From contig JAFULQ010000005.1 of NCBI GenBank assembly GCA_017473265.1, positions 62,001 to 126,000 on the forward strand: a stretch of DNA of 64,000 nucleotides. Reading direction: 5' to 3'. This DNA is from Erysipelotrichaceae bacterium. Lineage in GTDB: Bacteria; Bacillota_I; Bacilli_A; Erysipelotrichales; Erysipelotrichaceae. Of this stretch, positions 7,833 through 16,344 are shown one piece after another (within the stretch, counting starts at the first letter, position 1; each line of letters begins with the position of its first letter). Position numbers and translations under genes: made by a program. The notes under the pieces were generated by a model. That model did no database searches. It was given only the letters and a program-made list of their open reading frames with translations, and was not told where the DNA came from.

Positions 7833-8657
7833 AAACATTAGAATTGCTTGTAGAATTCGATATGCTAGATAGATAGTATATCGAATTTTTATTTTGTCTA
7901 AAGAAGATATTGTTTGTAGATGTAAACAAATTCCACCAAAACCTAAGAGTGCGGCAATGTATGGTAGTTGATAAGTTGATGGCTGTGTTGCTAGAGAAAA
8001 TACGCCACTAGAAAACTCTAGGATGTAAGCTAAAAAGGGTGTAATAAATGTTGTGGGCAAAAGATGAAAAATGACTTGGCATATTAAGATATAACCGCCA
8101 ATGAAGAATAAACTTATACCTACTTTTACCATATGTTCTTTGCATAGTTTCATAAAAGTATTTGTTGTTTTCTGGTAATGATAAGGATGGATGGGTTGTT
8201 TTTTTGTAAAGATTAATAAAATGCATACTGAAAAAAAATAACTTATAAATAAGAATATACCTATTTTTATATTATGGAATAATGCGGAACCAATGGTAAT
8301 CAATAGAAAAGGTAAACTACAACTAGATACACTATAGATTAGACGTGAAGCTTCCGATGGGGAAATTTTTCCTTTTTGACATTCATCTTCTAAATAGATT
8401 GCGAAATTTGGATAGCCTAACAAAAATCCTACAAGAATATATCGATAACTATAGATGTTAAAAATGGGTTTGGTGTTAAATTGAAAAGGCAAATATTCCA
8501 TAAACAGTCGTAACATCACCGTAGGGAAAAACAAGGATGGAATTAGGACTTCTATCCAGATGGTTAGTGCTTGTTTGGAAATGATGATGGTATTTGTACC
8601 ATGTAGTAATGAAAGAATAATGATGATTCCTAATAATAAAGATAGTAGATATTTCAT
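7809..8657 (-). CDS. ylbJ: YlbJ-like integral membrane protein (sporulation-associated)
   Basis: The 282-aa hydrophobic protein has about seven or eight membrane helices. In Bacillus, ylbJ (nucleoside-recognition/Gate-domain family, needed for normal spores) follows ylbH (rsmD) and coaD, as here. The call rests on this synteny together with hydrophobicity and the motif-like segments EVLIPSLFFPTVMLR and LLGYPNFAIYLEDEC, which resemble the family (LIPSLFPF, GYP.GA). It is shorter than Bacillus YlbJ (about 400 aa). The start has an AGGAG site, and a CATAGATT element lies 24 nt upstream of the ATG. Confidence 0.7.
   Translation of the reverse strand: MKYLLSLLLGIIIILSLLHGTNTIIISKQALTIWIEVLIPSLFFPTVMLRLFMEYLPFQFNTKPIFNIYSYRYILVGFLLGYPNFAIYLEDECQKGKISPSEASRLIYSVSSCSLPFLLITIGSALFHNIKIGIFLFISYFFSVCILLIFTKKQPIHPYHYQKTTNTFMKLCKEHMVKVGISLFFIGGYILICQVIFHLLPTTFITPFLAYILEFSSGVFSLATQPSTYQLPYIAALLGFGGICLHLQTISSLDKIKIRYTIYLAYRILQAILMFLFMQFFF
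7853..7895 (+). terminator. coaD terminator located inside the antisense ylbJ-like gene
   Basis: AATTCGATAT (7854-7863) pairs perfectly with ATATCGAATT (7878-7887), followed by TTTATTTT. It lies 20 nt after the coaD stop, within the coding sequence of the convergent gene, whose codons therefore also encode this structure. Confidence 0.75.
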
Positions 8658-8673
8658 AGAGAACTCCTAGAAC

Positions 8674-8681
8674 AATCTATG
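8674..8681 (-). promoter_or_regulatory. CATAGATT element upstream of the ylbJ-like gene
   Basis: On the minus strand CATAGATT fits the CATAnnnT -10 pattern of sigma E/K promoters and lies 24 nt before the ATG. A possible -35 (GAATAAG) is present 14 nt further upstream but is a weak match. Confidence 0.35.
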
Positions 8682-8709
8682 AAATCCAAAATGTACTTAT
8701 TCGAAATCG

Positions 8710-8718
8710 TGATATAAT
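8710..8718 (+). promoter_or_regulatory. Extended -10 promoter of the moxR operon
   Basis: TGATATAAT (TGn plus TATAAT) lies 28 nt upstream of the moxR ATG. There is no convincing -35 box, which is common with extended -10 promoters. Confidence 0.6.
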
Positions 8719-8745
8719 AAACTAAATAGTTTTGGGGGAATCTTT

Positions 8746-9690
8746 ATGAAAACAAAAACAATAAGAGATTTGTTACAACGTAATATAGAAAAAGTAATGG
8801 TTGGTTGTAGTGTACCAACAGATTTATTGTGGATGTGTCTTTTAGTAAATGGACATGTTTTATTAGAAGATGTTCCAGGAACGGGAAAAACAACTTTAGC
8901 AAAAACAATGGCTAAATCATTAGATTTAAGTTTTCAACGTATTCAATTTACACCGGATATTGTGCCTAGTGATGTAATTGGTATTAATGTGTATCATCAA
9001 GCAACCGGTACATTTGAATTTAAAAAAGGTGCGATTTTTAGTCATTTGATTTTAGCAGATGAAATTAATCGTGCAACACCTCGTACACAAAGTGCTTTAT
9101 TAGAAGCGATGGAAGAAAGACAAGTAACAAGTGATATGAAAACGTATGCACTTGATGAACCTTTCTTTGTTATGGCAACACAAAATCCAATTGAAAGTAC
9201 AGGTACATTCCCATTACCTGAAGCACAAATTGACCGTTTTATGGTGCGTATGTCTTTGGGATATCCAACACTTGATGAAGAAGTAAAAATGTTATTGAAT
9301 CATAGTTCTCATAATGCTTTGAAAGAAGTTGAAGCAATTTGTACAAAAGAAGACATTTTAGCGTGCAAAAAAGAGTGTGAAGAAGTAAAAATCCATCGAG
9401 ATGTGGTGGAATATATTGTTCGTTTAGCTAAAGCAACTCGTAATCATCCACAAATTGCGATGGGTGTAAGTCCTCGTGCGGCTTTAGGTATGGTGAAGTG
9501 TGCCAAAGCGTATGCCGCAATTCAAGGAAGAAATTATGTTTTACCAGATGATGTAAAAACATTAGTACCATATGTATTTGGTCATCGTATTCAAACGAAT
9601 CATTATTCTTTTACACAAGATAATGATGTACAAAAGATTTTAAAAGGAATCTTGCAAGAAGTAGCGGTTCCAACGGAAGATTTACAATAG
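8746..9690 (+). CDS. MoxR-family AAA+ ATPase
   Basis: A 314-aa MoxR ATPase, a chaperone-like AAA+ protein usually paired with DUF58 and membrane proteins. Walker A is GTGKTT (45-50), Walker B reads ILADEINRATPR, and sensor 1 lies near MATQNPIESTGTFPLPEAQ, the MoxR hallmark. It starts with ATG 8746 after GGGGGAA. One nt separates it from the DUF58 gene, so the two are translated as an operon. The client is unknown; MoxR systems are generally linked to maturation of envelope complexes. Confidence 0.9.
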   Translation: MKTKTIRDLLQRNIEKVMVGCSVPTDLLWMCLLVNGHVLLEDVPGTGKTTLAKTMAKSLDLSFQRIQFTPDIVPSDVIGINVYHQATGTFEFKKGAIFSHLILADEINRATPRTQSALLEAMEERQVTSDMKTYALDEPFFVMATQNPIESTGTFPLPEAQIDRFMVRMSLGYPTLDEEVKMLLNHSSHNALKEVEAICTKEDILACKKECEEVKIHRDVVEYIVRLAKATRNHPQIAMGVSPRAALGMVKCAKAYAAIQGRNYVLPDDVKTLVPYVFGHRIQTNHYSFTQDNDVQKILKGILQEVAVPTEDLQ

Positions 9691-9691
9691 T

Positions 9692-10798
9692 ATGCAAGTA
9701 TTAATTGTTACCTTTGTCGTAGTAGGAATTATCTTTTTAATTTCGAATCGATTTAAGAAAAAATGTTATCAAAACTTTGATACGAAGATTCAGTTTGATC
9801 AAATTCGAATGATTCAAGATGAAGACTTTTATTATGAATTAGAACTAACTAATCGTAAGTTTATGATTTTACCAATTATTAAAATTGCAGTTCGAGTTCC
9901 TTCTTGTTTTGATATTGCTAATATGGAAAGTTATCCACAATCAGAGATGCCATATACCTATACGGTCACAACCTCTTTGTTTTGGTTTCAACGCTTAAAA
10001 CGTAAGATTCGTTTGATGGCGCATAGTCGTGGGGTTTATGAAGTAGAAACAATCATAACGTTTATGGATTTATTTGGATTGGTGCGTGTCAATTATCCGG
10101 AAACGATTAAAAGTCGTATTATGATTCATCCTAAGGCATTGGATACTTCTTTTGGTATTGTTAGTAAACAAGGTTTACAAGGAAATGATGTCGTACAACG
10201 CTGGATTAATAAAGATCCATTATTATATTCTGGCTTTAGAGATTATACCTATACTGATTCTGTAAAAGATATTGATTGGAAAATGAGTGCTAAGCAAGCG
10301 AATTTGGTTGTGAAAACCTATGATGCGACAAGTGATCCATCGATTGTCTTTTTGTATGTAGGGTATAAAGATGAGCATTATTATACAAAGCAGTTAGAAG
10401 CTAATATTTCGTTATTGGCTCGTTTGATTCAGGATGCATTAGAGAAAAGAGTGCCTGTATCTTTTAATACGAACTATGTGATTAAAGGAAAAATGAAACA
10501 AACTACAGGCTTAGAAAATAATCAAAATCATCGTATTCGTATCTTGGATATGTTGGCGTGTATTACCTATGCGACAGGTCTTGATGCGACTAGCTATTTA
10601 TTGCGTAGTTTACCAAAATGGGGTCAACATCATGTATTTGTGATTGTTATGCGTTATGTAGATGAAGATGCGTTACAAATTATTCAACAATTTGCACATA
10701 GAGGCTATCAAATTCAATTGTTTGTACAAGAACCATTAAAGCAATATATACGCAATGTAGAAGTGATTCAAATGGAGGTGGAACCTCATGATGAATAA
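9692..10798 (+). CDS. DUF58 domain protein
   Basis: A 368-aa protein with an N-terminal hydrophobic segment (about residues 3-18) and a long soluble part. The DUF58 signature is visible as TYTDSVKDIDWKMSAKQANL, matching the family pattern D..R.IDWK.SAR, followed by a VWA-like C-terminal half. DUF58 proteins accompany MoxR ATPases and probably act as their adaptors or substrates at the membrane. It starts one nt after the moxR stop and overlaps the next gene by 11 nt. Confidence 0.85.
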   Translation: MQVLIVTFVVVGIIFLISNRFKKKCYQNFDTKIQFDQIRMIQDEDFYYELELTNRKFMILPIIKIAVRVPSCFDIANMESYPQSEMPYTYTVTTSLFWFQRLKRKIRLMAHSRGVYEVETIITFMDLFGLVRVNYPETIKSRIMIHPKALDTSFGIVSKQGLQGNDVVQRWINKDPLLYSGFRDYTYTDSVKDIDWKMSAKQANLVVKTYDATSDPSIVFLYVGYKDEHYYTKQLEANISLLARLIQDALEKRVPVSFNTNYVIKGKMKQTTGLENNQNHRIRILDMLACITYATGLDATSYLLRSLPKWGQHHVFVIVMRYVDEDALQIIQQFAHRGYQIQLFVQEPLKQYIRNVEVIQMEVEPHDE

Positions 10799-11981
10799 AT
10801 TGTATATGTGGTTAGGTTATCTGAATCATCTTTTGTATTATAGTATTTTATGGTTTTTTGTTGGTGGTATTTGTACCATTCAATTATTAAGTGATACATG
10901 GTCTAGTCTCAGTTATGTAGGAACTTTGTTGTTCTTTATCATTTGTTTATGGAGTAAACGACTTACAAAGGGTAAACGAGTATTGTTATTACTTGTATGT
11001 AGTCTATGTTTAGCTTTTGGTTTTGGCCTTTCTAGTTGGTATGTAGTTGTGGCTGGTATTGTGTATTATGGAATTGGTGGTTATTTCTATTTGAAAGTAA
11101 GTCATCAAGATTTGAATTTGAGTGATTTAGTGAAAATCGTTGGTATCATTTTGCTTTATGCTTCTTTAGTGGGCTATTTTGTGAATGATGTAAATATCTA
11201 TCAAACCATTTCTAGTGGTGGCTTATTCTTTATTCTATATAGTGTTGTGCATGTGATTCGTACCAATGTCATTACAGAATATGAGCATAATACTTCTGAA
11301 ACGATTCAAAAAGAGAAGAATATTATTATTGTGAATGTTGTCGCAATGCTTGCGATGATTTTGTGTTTCTTCATTCGTAATCATGTGATTGATATCTTTT
11401 TAGTTGTTGTTTTTGGTGTGTGTTTTCTATTTTATGTATTGTTAAAGGTGTTGGGATATTTTGTAGGATCTATTTTTAATGGCATTTTGTGGTTTTTACA
11501 ATTAGTTTTTGGGTATGAAGTACCGAAAGCTGAACAAACAGAAGAAGCTACAACGATTATTGAAACGATTTTGACGGAAGAAGAAGTAGAAATGATTACA
11601 TCTAATGATTCGTGGATTCTTATTATTGGAATTATCATTTTAGTTATCGTAGCCATCTTTATTGTGCGTAAAGTATATCGTGCATTAGGTAGTAAGGAAA
11701 GTGTTGAAGGAACTAGTGAAGAGAAAGAATTTATTTTTCAATCGAGTGATTTCTTAAAGCCTTGGAAAGATAAAGTAAAACAATTGGTTGCGTATGGTAG
11801 TTTATCTAAAACGCGGAGAAAATATATTCAAACGGTGAATCATTGTATTAAAGAAGGGTATCAATGGAAAAATAGCTTTACACCAAATGACTATTTGCGT
11901 TCGGTGGATCGTAAAACGGTGGTGTCTAAATATAACTTAGAAGAAGTAACAAAGCAATATAACGAAGAGCGTTATAAGTAG
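10788..11981 (+). CDS. Multi-pass membrane protein of the MoxR-DUF58 operon
   Basis: A 397-aa protein with about eight membrane helices in the first 240 residues, another near residue 280, and a basic cytoplasmic C-terminus. In MoxR-DUF58 operons this slot is usually held by a transglutaminase-like or DUF4129 membrane protein. The C-terminal stretch around YIQTVNHCIKEGYQWKNSFT, which ends in a run resembling tyrosine- and lysine-rich DUF4129 tails, suggests that relationship. No transglutaminase Cys-His-Asp core is visible. It overlaps the DUF58 gene by 11 nt, which implies translational coupling. Confidence 0.6.
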   Translation: MMNKLYMWLGYLNHLLYYSILWFFVGGICTIQLLSDTWSSLSYVGTLLFFIICLWSKRLTKGKRVLLLLVCSLCLAFGFGLSSWYVVVAGIVYYGIGGYFYLKVSHQDLNLSDLVKIVGIILLYASLVGYFVNDVNIYQTISSGGLFFILYSVVHVIRTNVITEYEHNTSETIQKEKNIIIVNVVAMLAMILCFFIRNHVIDIFLVVVFGVCFLFYVLLKVLGYFVGSIFNGILWFLQLVFGYEVPKAEQTEEATTIIETILTEEEVEMITSNDSWILIIGIIILVIVAIFIVRKVYRALGSKESVEGTSEEKEFIFQSSDFLKPWKDKVKQLVAYGSLSKTRRKYIQTVNHCIKEGYQWKNSFTPNDYLRSVDRKTVVSKYNLEEVTKQYNEERYK

Positions 11982-11989
11982 GAGGTTAT

Positions 11990-13483
11990 ATGCAAGTAGT
12001 AACGAGTCAACAAATGCGTAGTGTCGATCAAGGGGCTATGCAAAAGTATCATATTCCTGGCATTGTTTTGATGGAACATGCATCTAGTGGTATCTATGCG
12101 CAAATGAAGAATTGGTTAAAGAAAAGTGATCGTATTCAAATTGTTTGTGGTGTAGGTAATAATGGTGGTGATGGCTTAGCATTAGCTCGTTTATTAACTA
12201 TTGATGGATATGATGTTTGTTATTCGTTAGTTGAACATAAAGTAGTAACAGAGGATGCGTTGAGTAATTTACAAGTGGTAGAAGCTTTGGGTATTCCTTG
12301 TTATGAAGATGTACAGTCTGTGGATGTAATTGTGGATGCAATCTTTGGAACAGGATTACAAAGAGATATAGAAGGCAATGCGAAGAAATGGATTGAGAAA
12401 ATAAATGCCAATGTAGCCAAAGTTGTAAGTATCGATATTCCTAGTGGGATTTGTAGTAATACTGGAGAAATCTTAGGGGTAGCTGTTAAAGCGGATATCA
12501 CCTATACCATAGCTAGAGGTAAAGTTGGATTATATGTATATCCTGGTAGTGAGTATGTTGGAAATGTATCTTATATTGATTTGCATGTGCCAAATAGTTT
12601 ATTTGAAGAATGTGATAGTACGATTTCTTTAGTGACTGAAGATGTATGTAAGAGTTTATTACCAATACGTAGTAGTCATTCTCATAAGGGTGATTATGGA
12701 AAAATTTTGATGATTGGTGGTAGTCGTAATATGTCTGGTGCTATTTGTATGGCTGCTAAGGCTGCCTTAGCTAGTGGATGTGGCTTATTAACTTGTGCAG
12801 TACCGGTATGTATGCAATTTGTTTTACAAACCAATGTATTGGAAAGTATGAGCCTTCCATTACTTGATCGTAATGGTTGGGTATCTAAGGAAAGTGTATC
12901 GAGTTTACCTATGTTAGATAATTATGATGGTATTTTAATTGGTTGTGGTATGGGAAGACATGCGGATGTAGTAGCTTATGTTGATAAAGTTATGAAATGT
13001 AATAAACCAGTAGTAATTGATGCGGATGGTTTAGTGGGTTTAAAACCATTATTGATGGTCTATAAAAATCGTAAGGATGTCATTTTAACACCGCATCTTA
13101 AAGAGTTTGCGGATTTGATGGATGTACCAGTGAGTGAAATAGAAAAGCATCGAATGTTTTATATTGATCAATTCACTAAAGAATATCCAAATTGGACGTT
13201 AGTATTAAAAAGTGAAACGACAATTATCGCTAATGGAAAATATCGCTATATCAATACTTCAGGTAATAATGGTTTAGCTGTTGGTGGTAGTGGTGATGTT
13301 TTGGCGGGTATCATTACGGGCATGTTAGGGCAAATAAAAGATTGTGTAAAAGCTGCTTGTGTGGGTGTGTATTTGCATGGCTATGCGGCGGATTGTTTGT
13401 TGGATACAAAGAGTGTATATTCGATAGTTCCAACGGATGTTATACAAGAAGTTGAACATATATTAAAAACAATGGCACAGTAG
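11990..13483 (+). CDS. nnr: Bifunctional NAD(P)HX epimerase/dehydratase Nnr
   Basis: Repairs hydrated NADH and NADPH: the N-terminal YjeF domain epimerises the R and S forms, and the C-terminal carbohydrate-kinase-like domain dehydrates S-NAD(P)HX using ADP or ATP. The 497-aa fusion shows GVGNNGGDGLALARLL in the N-domain and KGDYGKILMIGGSRNMSGA, DADGL, LTPHLKEF and NGLAVGGSGDVLAGIITG in the C-domain. The start has an AGGAGG site 8 nt after the membrane protein stop, so it may belong to the same operon. A bidirectional terminator follows. Confidence 0.95.
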   Translation: MQVVTSQQMRSVDQGAMQKYHIPGIVLMEHASSGIYAQMKNWLKKSDRIQIVCGVGNNGGDGLALARLLTIDGYDVCYSLVEHKVVTEDALSNLQVVEALGIPCYEDVQSVDVIVDAIFGTGLQRDIEGNAKKWIEKINANVAKVVSIDIPSGICSNTGEILGVAVKADITYTIARGKVGLYVYPGSEYVGNVSYIDLHVPNSLFEECDSTISLVTEDVCKSLLPIRSSHSHKGDYGKILMIGGSRNMSGAICMAAKAALASGCGLLTCAVPVCMQFVLQTNVLESMSLPLLDRNGWVSKESVSSLPMLDNYDGILIGCGMGRHADVVAYVDKVMKCNKPVVIDADGLVGLKPLLMVYKNRKDVILTPHLKEFADLMDVPVSEIEKHRMFYIDQFTKEYPNWTLVLKSETTIIANGKYRYINTSGNNGLAVGGSGDVLAGIITGMLGQIKDCVKAACVGVYLHGYAADCLLDTKSVYSIVPTDVIQEVEHILKTMAQ

Positions 13484-13500
13484 TTACTGTGCCATCTTTT
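13472..13500. terminator. Bidirectional terminator between nnr and the Mn catalase gene
   Basis: ATGGCACAGT (13472-13481) pairs with ACTGTGCCAT (13486-13495) and has T-rich flanks on both strands. It serves the convergent nnr (plus) and Mn catalase (minus) genes. Confidence 0.88.
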
Positions 13501-14161
13501 ATTTGAATTCAGGTGCTTTTGGATTAGGTTCATCAAAATATTTGCCTGGTTTTGATAAATCAAAGTAGAGTTTACTGTCTTCGGATAAACCAAAGTTAAT
13601 ATTACTGCCTTGTTCTTTGGTAAAGCGATTTAAAGCTTCGCAGAATAGGGCATTATGCGCTTCTTCACGTTCTAATAAAAAGAAAATCGTTTCTTTTACG
13701 TATTTGTCATCGATTTGTCGATATAAGTATTCGTAAACAACTTTAGCACGTTGTTCAGATGCGATATCAGCTAATAAATCGGCAGCTAAATCACCGGTTA
13801 CTGTTACATAATCAGCGGTCCATGGATGTCCACTGGAATTGATAAGAGCTGGATTTAAACCAAAGGTTGTCATGGTTTCAATTTCACCAACATTCACTTG
13901 TTTGTAGTCAACTTCATGTCCATTTAATAAGTTAATCGTTTGGGCTACCATTTCCATATGACTCAATTCTTCACAAGCAATATCTAGAAATAAGTCTTTC
14001 ATGGCTTTGTCTTTGGCTCTAAAACTTTGCGATAAATATTGCATCGCTGCTTTTACTTCGCCATTACATCCTCCCAATTGTTCTTGCATCAATACTGCAT
14101 ATTGCGGATTTGGTTTTTCTACTTTTACTTCTCTTAATAGTTTTTTGTCGTGTTTAAACAT
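13499..14161 (-). CDS. Manganese catalase, CotJC-like
   Basis: A dimanganese catalase-family protein that disproportionates H2O2. In the 220-aa product the dinuclear ligands fall at family positions: Glu35 (NGEVKAA), Glu65 and His68 (EELSHMEM), Glu136 (ASEQRAK) and His169 (EREEAH). The size and the segment SGHPWTADYVTVTGDLAADL resemble CotJC of the spore coat as well as free catalases. The start at 14161 is used because AAAGGAG, which lies inside an apparent longer frame (ATG 14176), is its ribosome-binding site. No cotJA or cotJB neighbour is seen. Confidence 0.88.
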   Translation of the reverse strand: MFKHDKKLLREVKVEKPNPQYAVLMQEQLGGCNGEVKAAMQYLSQSFRAKDKAMKDLFLDIACEELSHMEMVAQTINLLNGHEVDYKQVNVGEIETMTTFGLNPALINSSGHPWTADYVTVTGDLAADLLADIASEQRAKVVYEYLYRQIDDKYVKETIFFLLEREEAHNALFCEALNRFTKEQGSNINFGLSEDSKLYFDLSKPGKYFDEPNPKAPEFK

Positions 14162-14240
14162 AGTATCTCCTTTCAATAGTAGTATGTATCGTTTGATTAT
14201 GGCTATACAATTTGGGCGTATATCTAACTAGAAGTATATC

Positions 14241-14249
14241 CATAACGTA
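14241..14249 (+). promoter_or_regulatory. CATAACGTA element upstream of the aspartokinase gene
   Basis: A perfect match to CATAnnnTA, the -10 pattern of mother-cell sigma factors, lies 31 nt upstream of the ATG and 10 nt upstream of AGGAGG (14259-14264). A -35 candidate (GTATATC) lies upstream, but at a longer than usual spacing. Confidence 0.4.
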
Positions 14250-14271
14250 TAGATGACTAGGAGGTATAGCT

Positions 14272-15003
14272 ATGGGAATTGTCGTGTGTAAGTTTGGAGG
14301 GACTTCATTAGCGAATGCATCATTGCGTTCAAAAATATATGATTATATAGAAAGTTTATTATTGCAAAAACATAAAGTAGTAATGATTGTATCTGCTTTT
14401 GGTCGTTTACCTGATCCTTATGCGACCGATACATTGGTATCCTATAGTTCCTATTTACCACCTATGTATGTGGATCGTATGTTAGCTTTGGGTGAACAGT
14501 TTTCAACATTAGTGGTTAGTAATGAGCTATATGCTCGAAATCTAGTGAATATTCCTTGTAATGTATTGGATATTGGAATCATTACAGATGAACAATTTAA
14601 TGAAGCGAATATATTACAATTGCATTCAGAACGTATTCAACAATATTTAATGAGTTATGATGTATTGGTTGTACCTGGATTTCAAGGATTGTCGTATCAT
14701 CAACATATTACAACCTTGGGTAGAGGTGGTAGTGACTTAAGTGCGATAGTGATTGCTTGTATGTTACAGGTGCCTGAGGTCTATTGTTTTACTGATGTTG
14801 ATGGTGTGTATGAATATGATCCAAAAACAAGTTGTACAGCATCAAAGTATACTATGCTTAGTTATGATAAAATGTTACAATTAATTGACAGTGGTGCTAA
14901 AGTCATGTGTAAAAATAGCATTCTATGGGCTAAACAATATCAAATACGTATTTTTGTTGGCAAAGTGAATGCTTTGGATAGTGGTACTTGGATAGAGGGA
15001 TGA
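14272..15003 (+). CDS. Aspartokinase, catalytic domain only
   Basis: Phosphorylates aspartate, the first step toward lysine, diaminopimelate and dipicolinate. The 243-aa protein begins with KFGGTS (7-12) and has the amino-acid-kinase motifs PGFQG, TLGRGGSDLSA and FTDVDGVYEYDP, then ends after the kinase fold (MCKNSILWAKQYQIRIFVG). Typical aspartokinases are about 400 aa with two C-terminal ACT domains that bind lysine or threonine; these are missing, and the next gene does not encode them. That suggests an enzyme without feedback control. The upstream CATAACGTA element and the dpaA-dpaB-dapA operon elsewhere in the window suggest a sporulation role (inference). Confidence 0.85.
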   Translation: MGIVVCKFGGTSLANASLRSKIYDYIESLLLQKHKVVMIVSAFGRLPDPYATDTLVSYSSYLPPMYVDRMLALGEQFSTLVVSNELYARNLVNIPCNVLDIGIITDEQFNEANILQLHSERIQQYLMSYDVLVVPGFQGLSYHQHITTLGRGGSDLSAIVIACMLQVPEVYCFTDVDGVYEYDPKTSCTASKYTMLSYDKMLQLIDSGAKVMCKNSILWAKQYQIRIFVGKVNALDSGTWIEG

Positions 15004-15005
15004 AT

Positions 15006-15278
15006 ATGGTAGAGTTAATTAACTTTGAAGAAGTATTGCAAAAATTAAAAGAACACGAAATTGTGGCAACCAAACAAAATGGGGTTGTGACTTTTTGTAG
15101 TTATAATGATGGTATGGTTCGTTGTAAACAATTGCATAGTACCTATAAATTACCATGGAAGATGTTTATTGAATTATTTTCTAAAGAGACATTCTATTTG
15201 TATGAAAAGCAAAATGATGAAGGTATTAATTTAGAAAAAGATATTGAGTATTATACTTGGAGAGAGAAGTATCAATGA
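15006..15278 (+). CDS. Hypothetical protein (90 aa) after aspartokinase
   Basis: Not recognised. ATG 15006 is chosen because GAGGG (14995-14999) lies 6 nt upstream; ATG 15000, which overlaps the aspartokinase stop, is an alternative. The protein is small and soluble with aromatic residues (TFCSYNDGMVRCKQ, YKLPWKMFIELFSKETFYLY), perhaps a small alpha/beta DNA- or protein-binding fold. No membrane segment. It is translationally coupled to aspartokinase and ends in a strong terminator, so the two form an operon. Confidence 0.65.
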   Translation: MVELINFEEVLQKLKEHEIVATKQNGVVTFCSYNDGMVRCKQLHSTYKLPWKMFIELFSKETFYLYEKQNDEGINLEKDIEYYTWREKYQ

Positions 15279-15301
15279 GTTCATTTCGATGAACTTTTTT
15301 T
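15277..15301 (+). terminator. Intrinsic terminator with UUCG loop
   Basis: AGTTCAT (15278-15284) pairs with ATGAACT (15289-15295) around a TTCG tetraloop, followed by a T-run. It ends the aspartokinase operon. Confidence 0.9.
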
Positions 15302-15303
15302 CT

Positions 15304-15331
15304 GCATAAATTCTGTATTTTTTCATATTTT
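15304..15331 (+). promoter_or_regulatory. Sigma-E-like promoter of the LolA-like gene
   Basis: GCATAAA (15304-15310) and CATATTTT (15324-15331) are separated by 13 nt, close to the sigma E pattern (kmATATT, 12-14 nt, CATACAAT). The -10 starts 28 nt upstream of the ATG at 15352. Confidence 0.4.
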
Positions 15332-15351
15332 GTTTTGAAAGGGGATAAAAA

Positions 15352-16344
15352 ATGAAAAAGTATATAGGCATGGGGATAGGGGCTATTATTGTAGTTATTG
15401 TTTTATTTATAGCCTATAAACCAGCAAATGCAGAAAAGAAACTAGATGATTTGTATACAAACTTAGAAAAGTATGAAGTAAGTGCGGAAATGGAATTGGC
15501 TAGTGGAGAGGATTTTAAGAATTATCAATTAACAGTTGGCTATCAAATGGTGGATGGTATTGAGTATTTTAAAGTGATTATGTATGACAAAAGTATAAAT
15601 CAACAACAAGAGATACTTAGAAATACGGATGGAGTCTTTGTGATTACTCCAAATTTAAATCAAGTATTTAAGTTTGAGGGAGACTGGCCCAATAATTCAA
15701 CTAAACCTTATTTATTACAAAATATAACGCAACTTTTACAACAAGAGTATACAATGCAAAAGAAAGAACAAACCTACATTATCAATAGTGTAGCTTCTTA
15801 TTCGAGTGTTCCAAGTTTGGTGCGACAAGAGATTGTGTTAGATAAAAGTATGAAACCATTAAGCTTAGTTGGATATACAGAAGATGATCGAGTAGTACTT
15901 AAAATTGGTTTTCAAAAAGTAGATATGAATCCAGTATTTGATGAACATTATTTTAGGACTCCAGATAAAAATATGTCAGCATCTGTTAGTACAGAACTTG
16001 AATATTCTTTGCCTTGGTATCCAATGCAAACATTTGATGCGAAACTTAGCCATGAAAATGTGATGGTTGTAAATGATAGCAAACAACATGTATTAGAATT
16101 TACAGGGGATAAAAATTTTACAATTGTACAAAAAGAGATGACTCGTAATGAAAATTTAGAAGTGCAATCGGTAAGTGGTACCTTTGTGAATGAATTGAAT
16201 TTAATAGGTTATTATCGTGAAAATTGTTTGACGGTAATGAGTGAGCAAATGGAAATTAGTGTATATTCAAATGAGTTGGGGATGGATGAAATGTTACAGG
16301 TGGTACAAAGTTTACAAGTTGCAGTGATGAACTATAGTAAATGA
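15352..16344 (+). CDS. LolA-like secreted protein (YdcC/GerS type)
   Basis: A 330-aa protein with an N-terminal membrane helix (about residues 4-21) and an extracytoplasmic domain. The body (KKLDDLYTNLEKYEVSAEME, then beta-strand pairs and VLDKSMKPLSLVGYTEDDRV) resembles LolA-fold lipoprotein-carrier-like proteins of sporulating Firmicutes such as YdcC and GerS. In Bacillus ydcC lies just upstream of alr-ndoAI-ndoA; here a MazF/NdoA gene follows directly, which supports the call. There is no lipobox Cys. The upstream sigma-E-like promoter also fits a sporulation role. Function is inferred from family and synteny. Confidence 0.65.
   Translation: MKKYIGMGIGAIIVVIVLFIAYKPANAEKKLDDLYTNLEKYEVSAEMELASGEDFKNYQLTVGYQMVDGIEYFKVIMYDKSINQQQEILRNTDGVFVITPNLNQVFKFEGDWPNNSTKPYLLQNITQLLQQEYTMQKKEQTYIINSVASYSSVPSLVRQEIVLDKSMKPLSLVGYTEDDRVVLKIGFQKVDMNPVFDEHYFRTPDKNMSASVSTELEYSLPWYPMQTFDAKLSHENVMVVNDSKQHVLEFTGDKNFTIVQKEMTRNENLEVQSVSGTFVNELNLIGYYRENCLTVMSEQMEISVYSNELGMDEMLQVVQSLQVAVMNYSK

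Noticed and set aside
14988-15278. Idea that the gene after aspartokinase is a frameshifted ACT domain
   Set aside because: The 90-aa product does not show ACT-like repeats, has its own ribosome-binding site and is a proper ORF.
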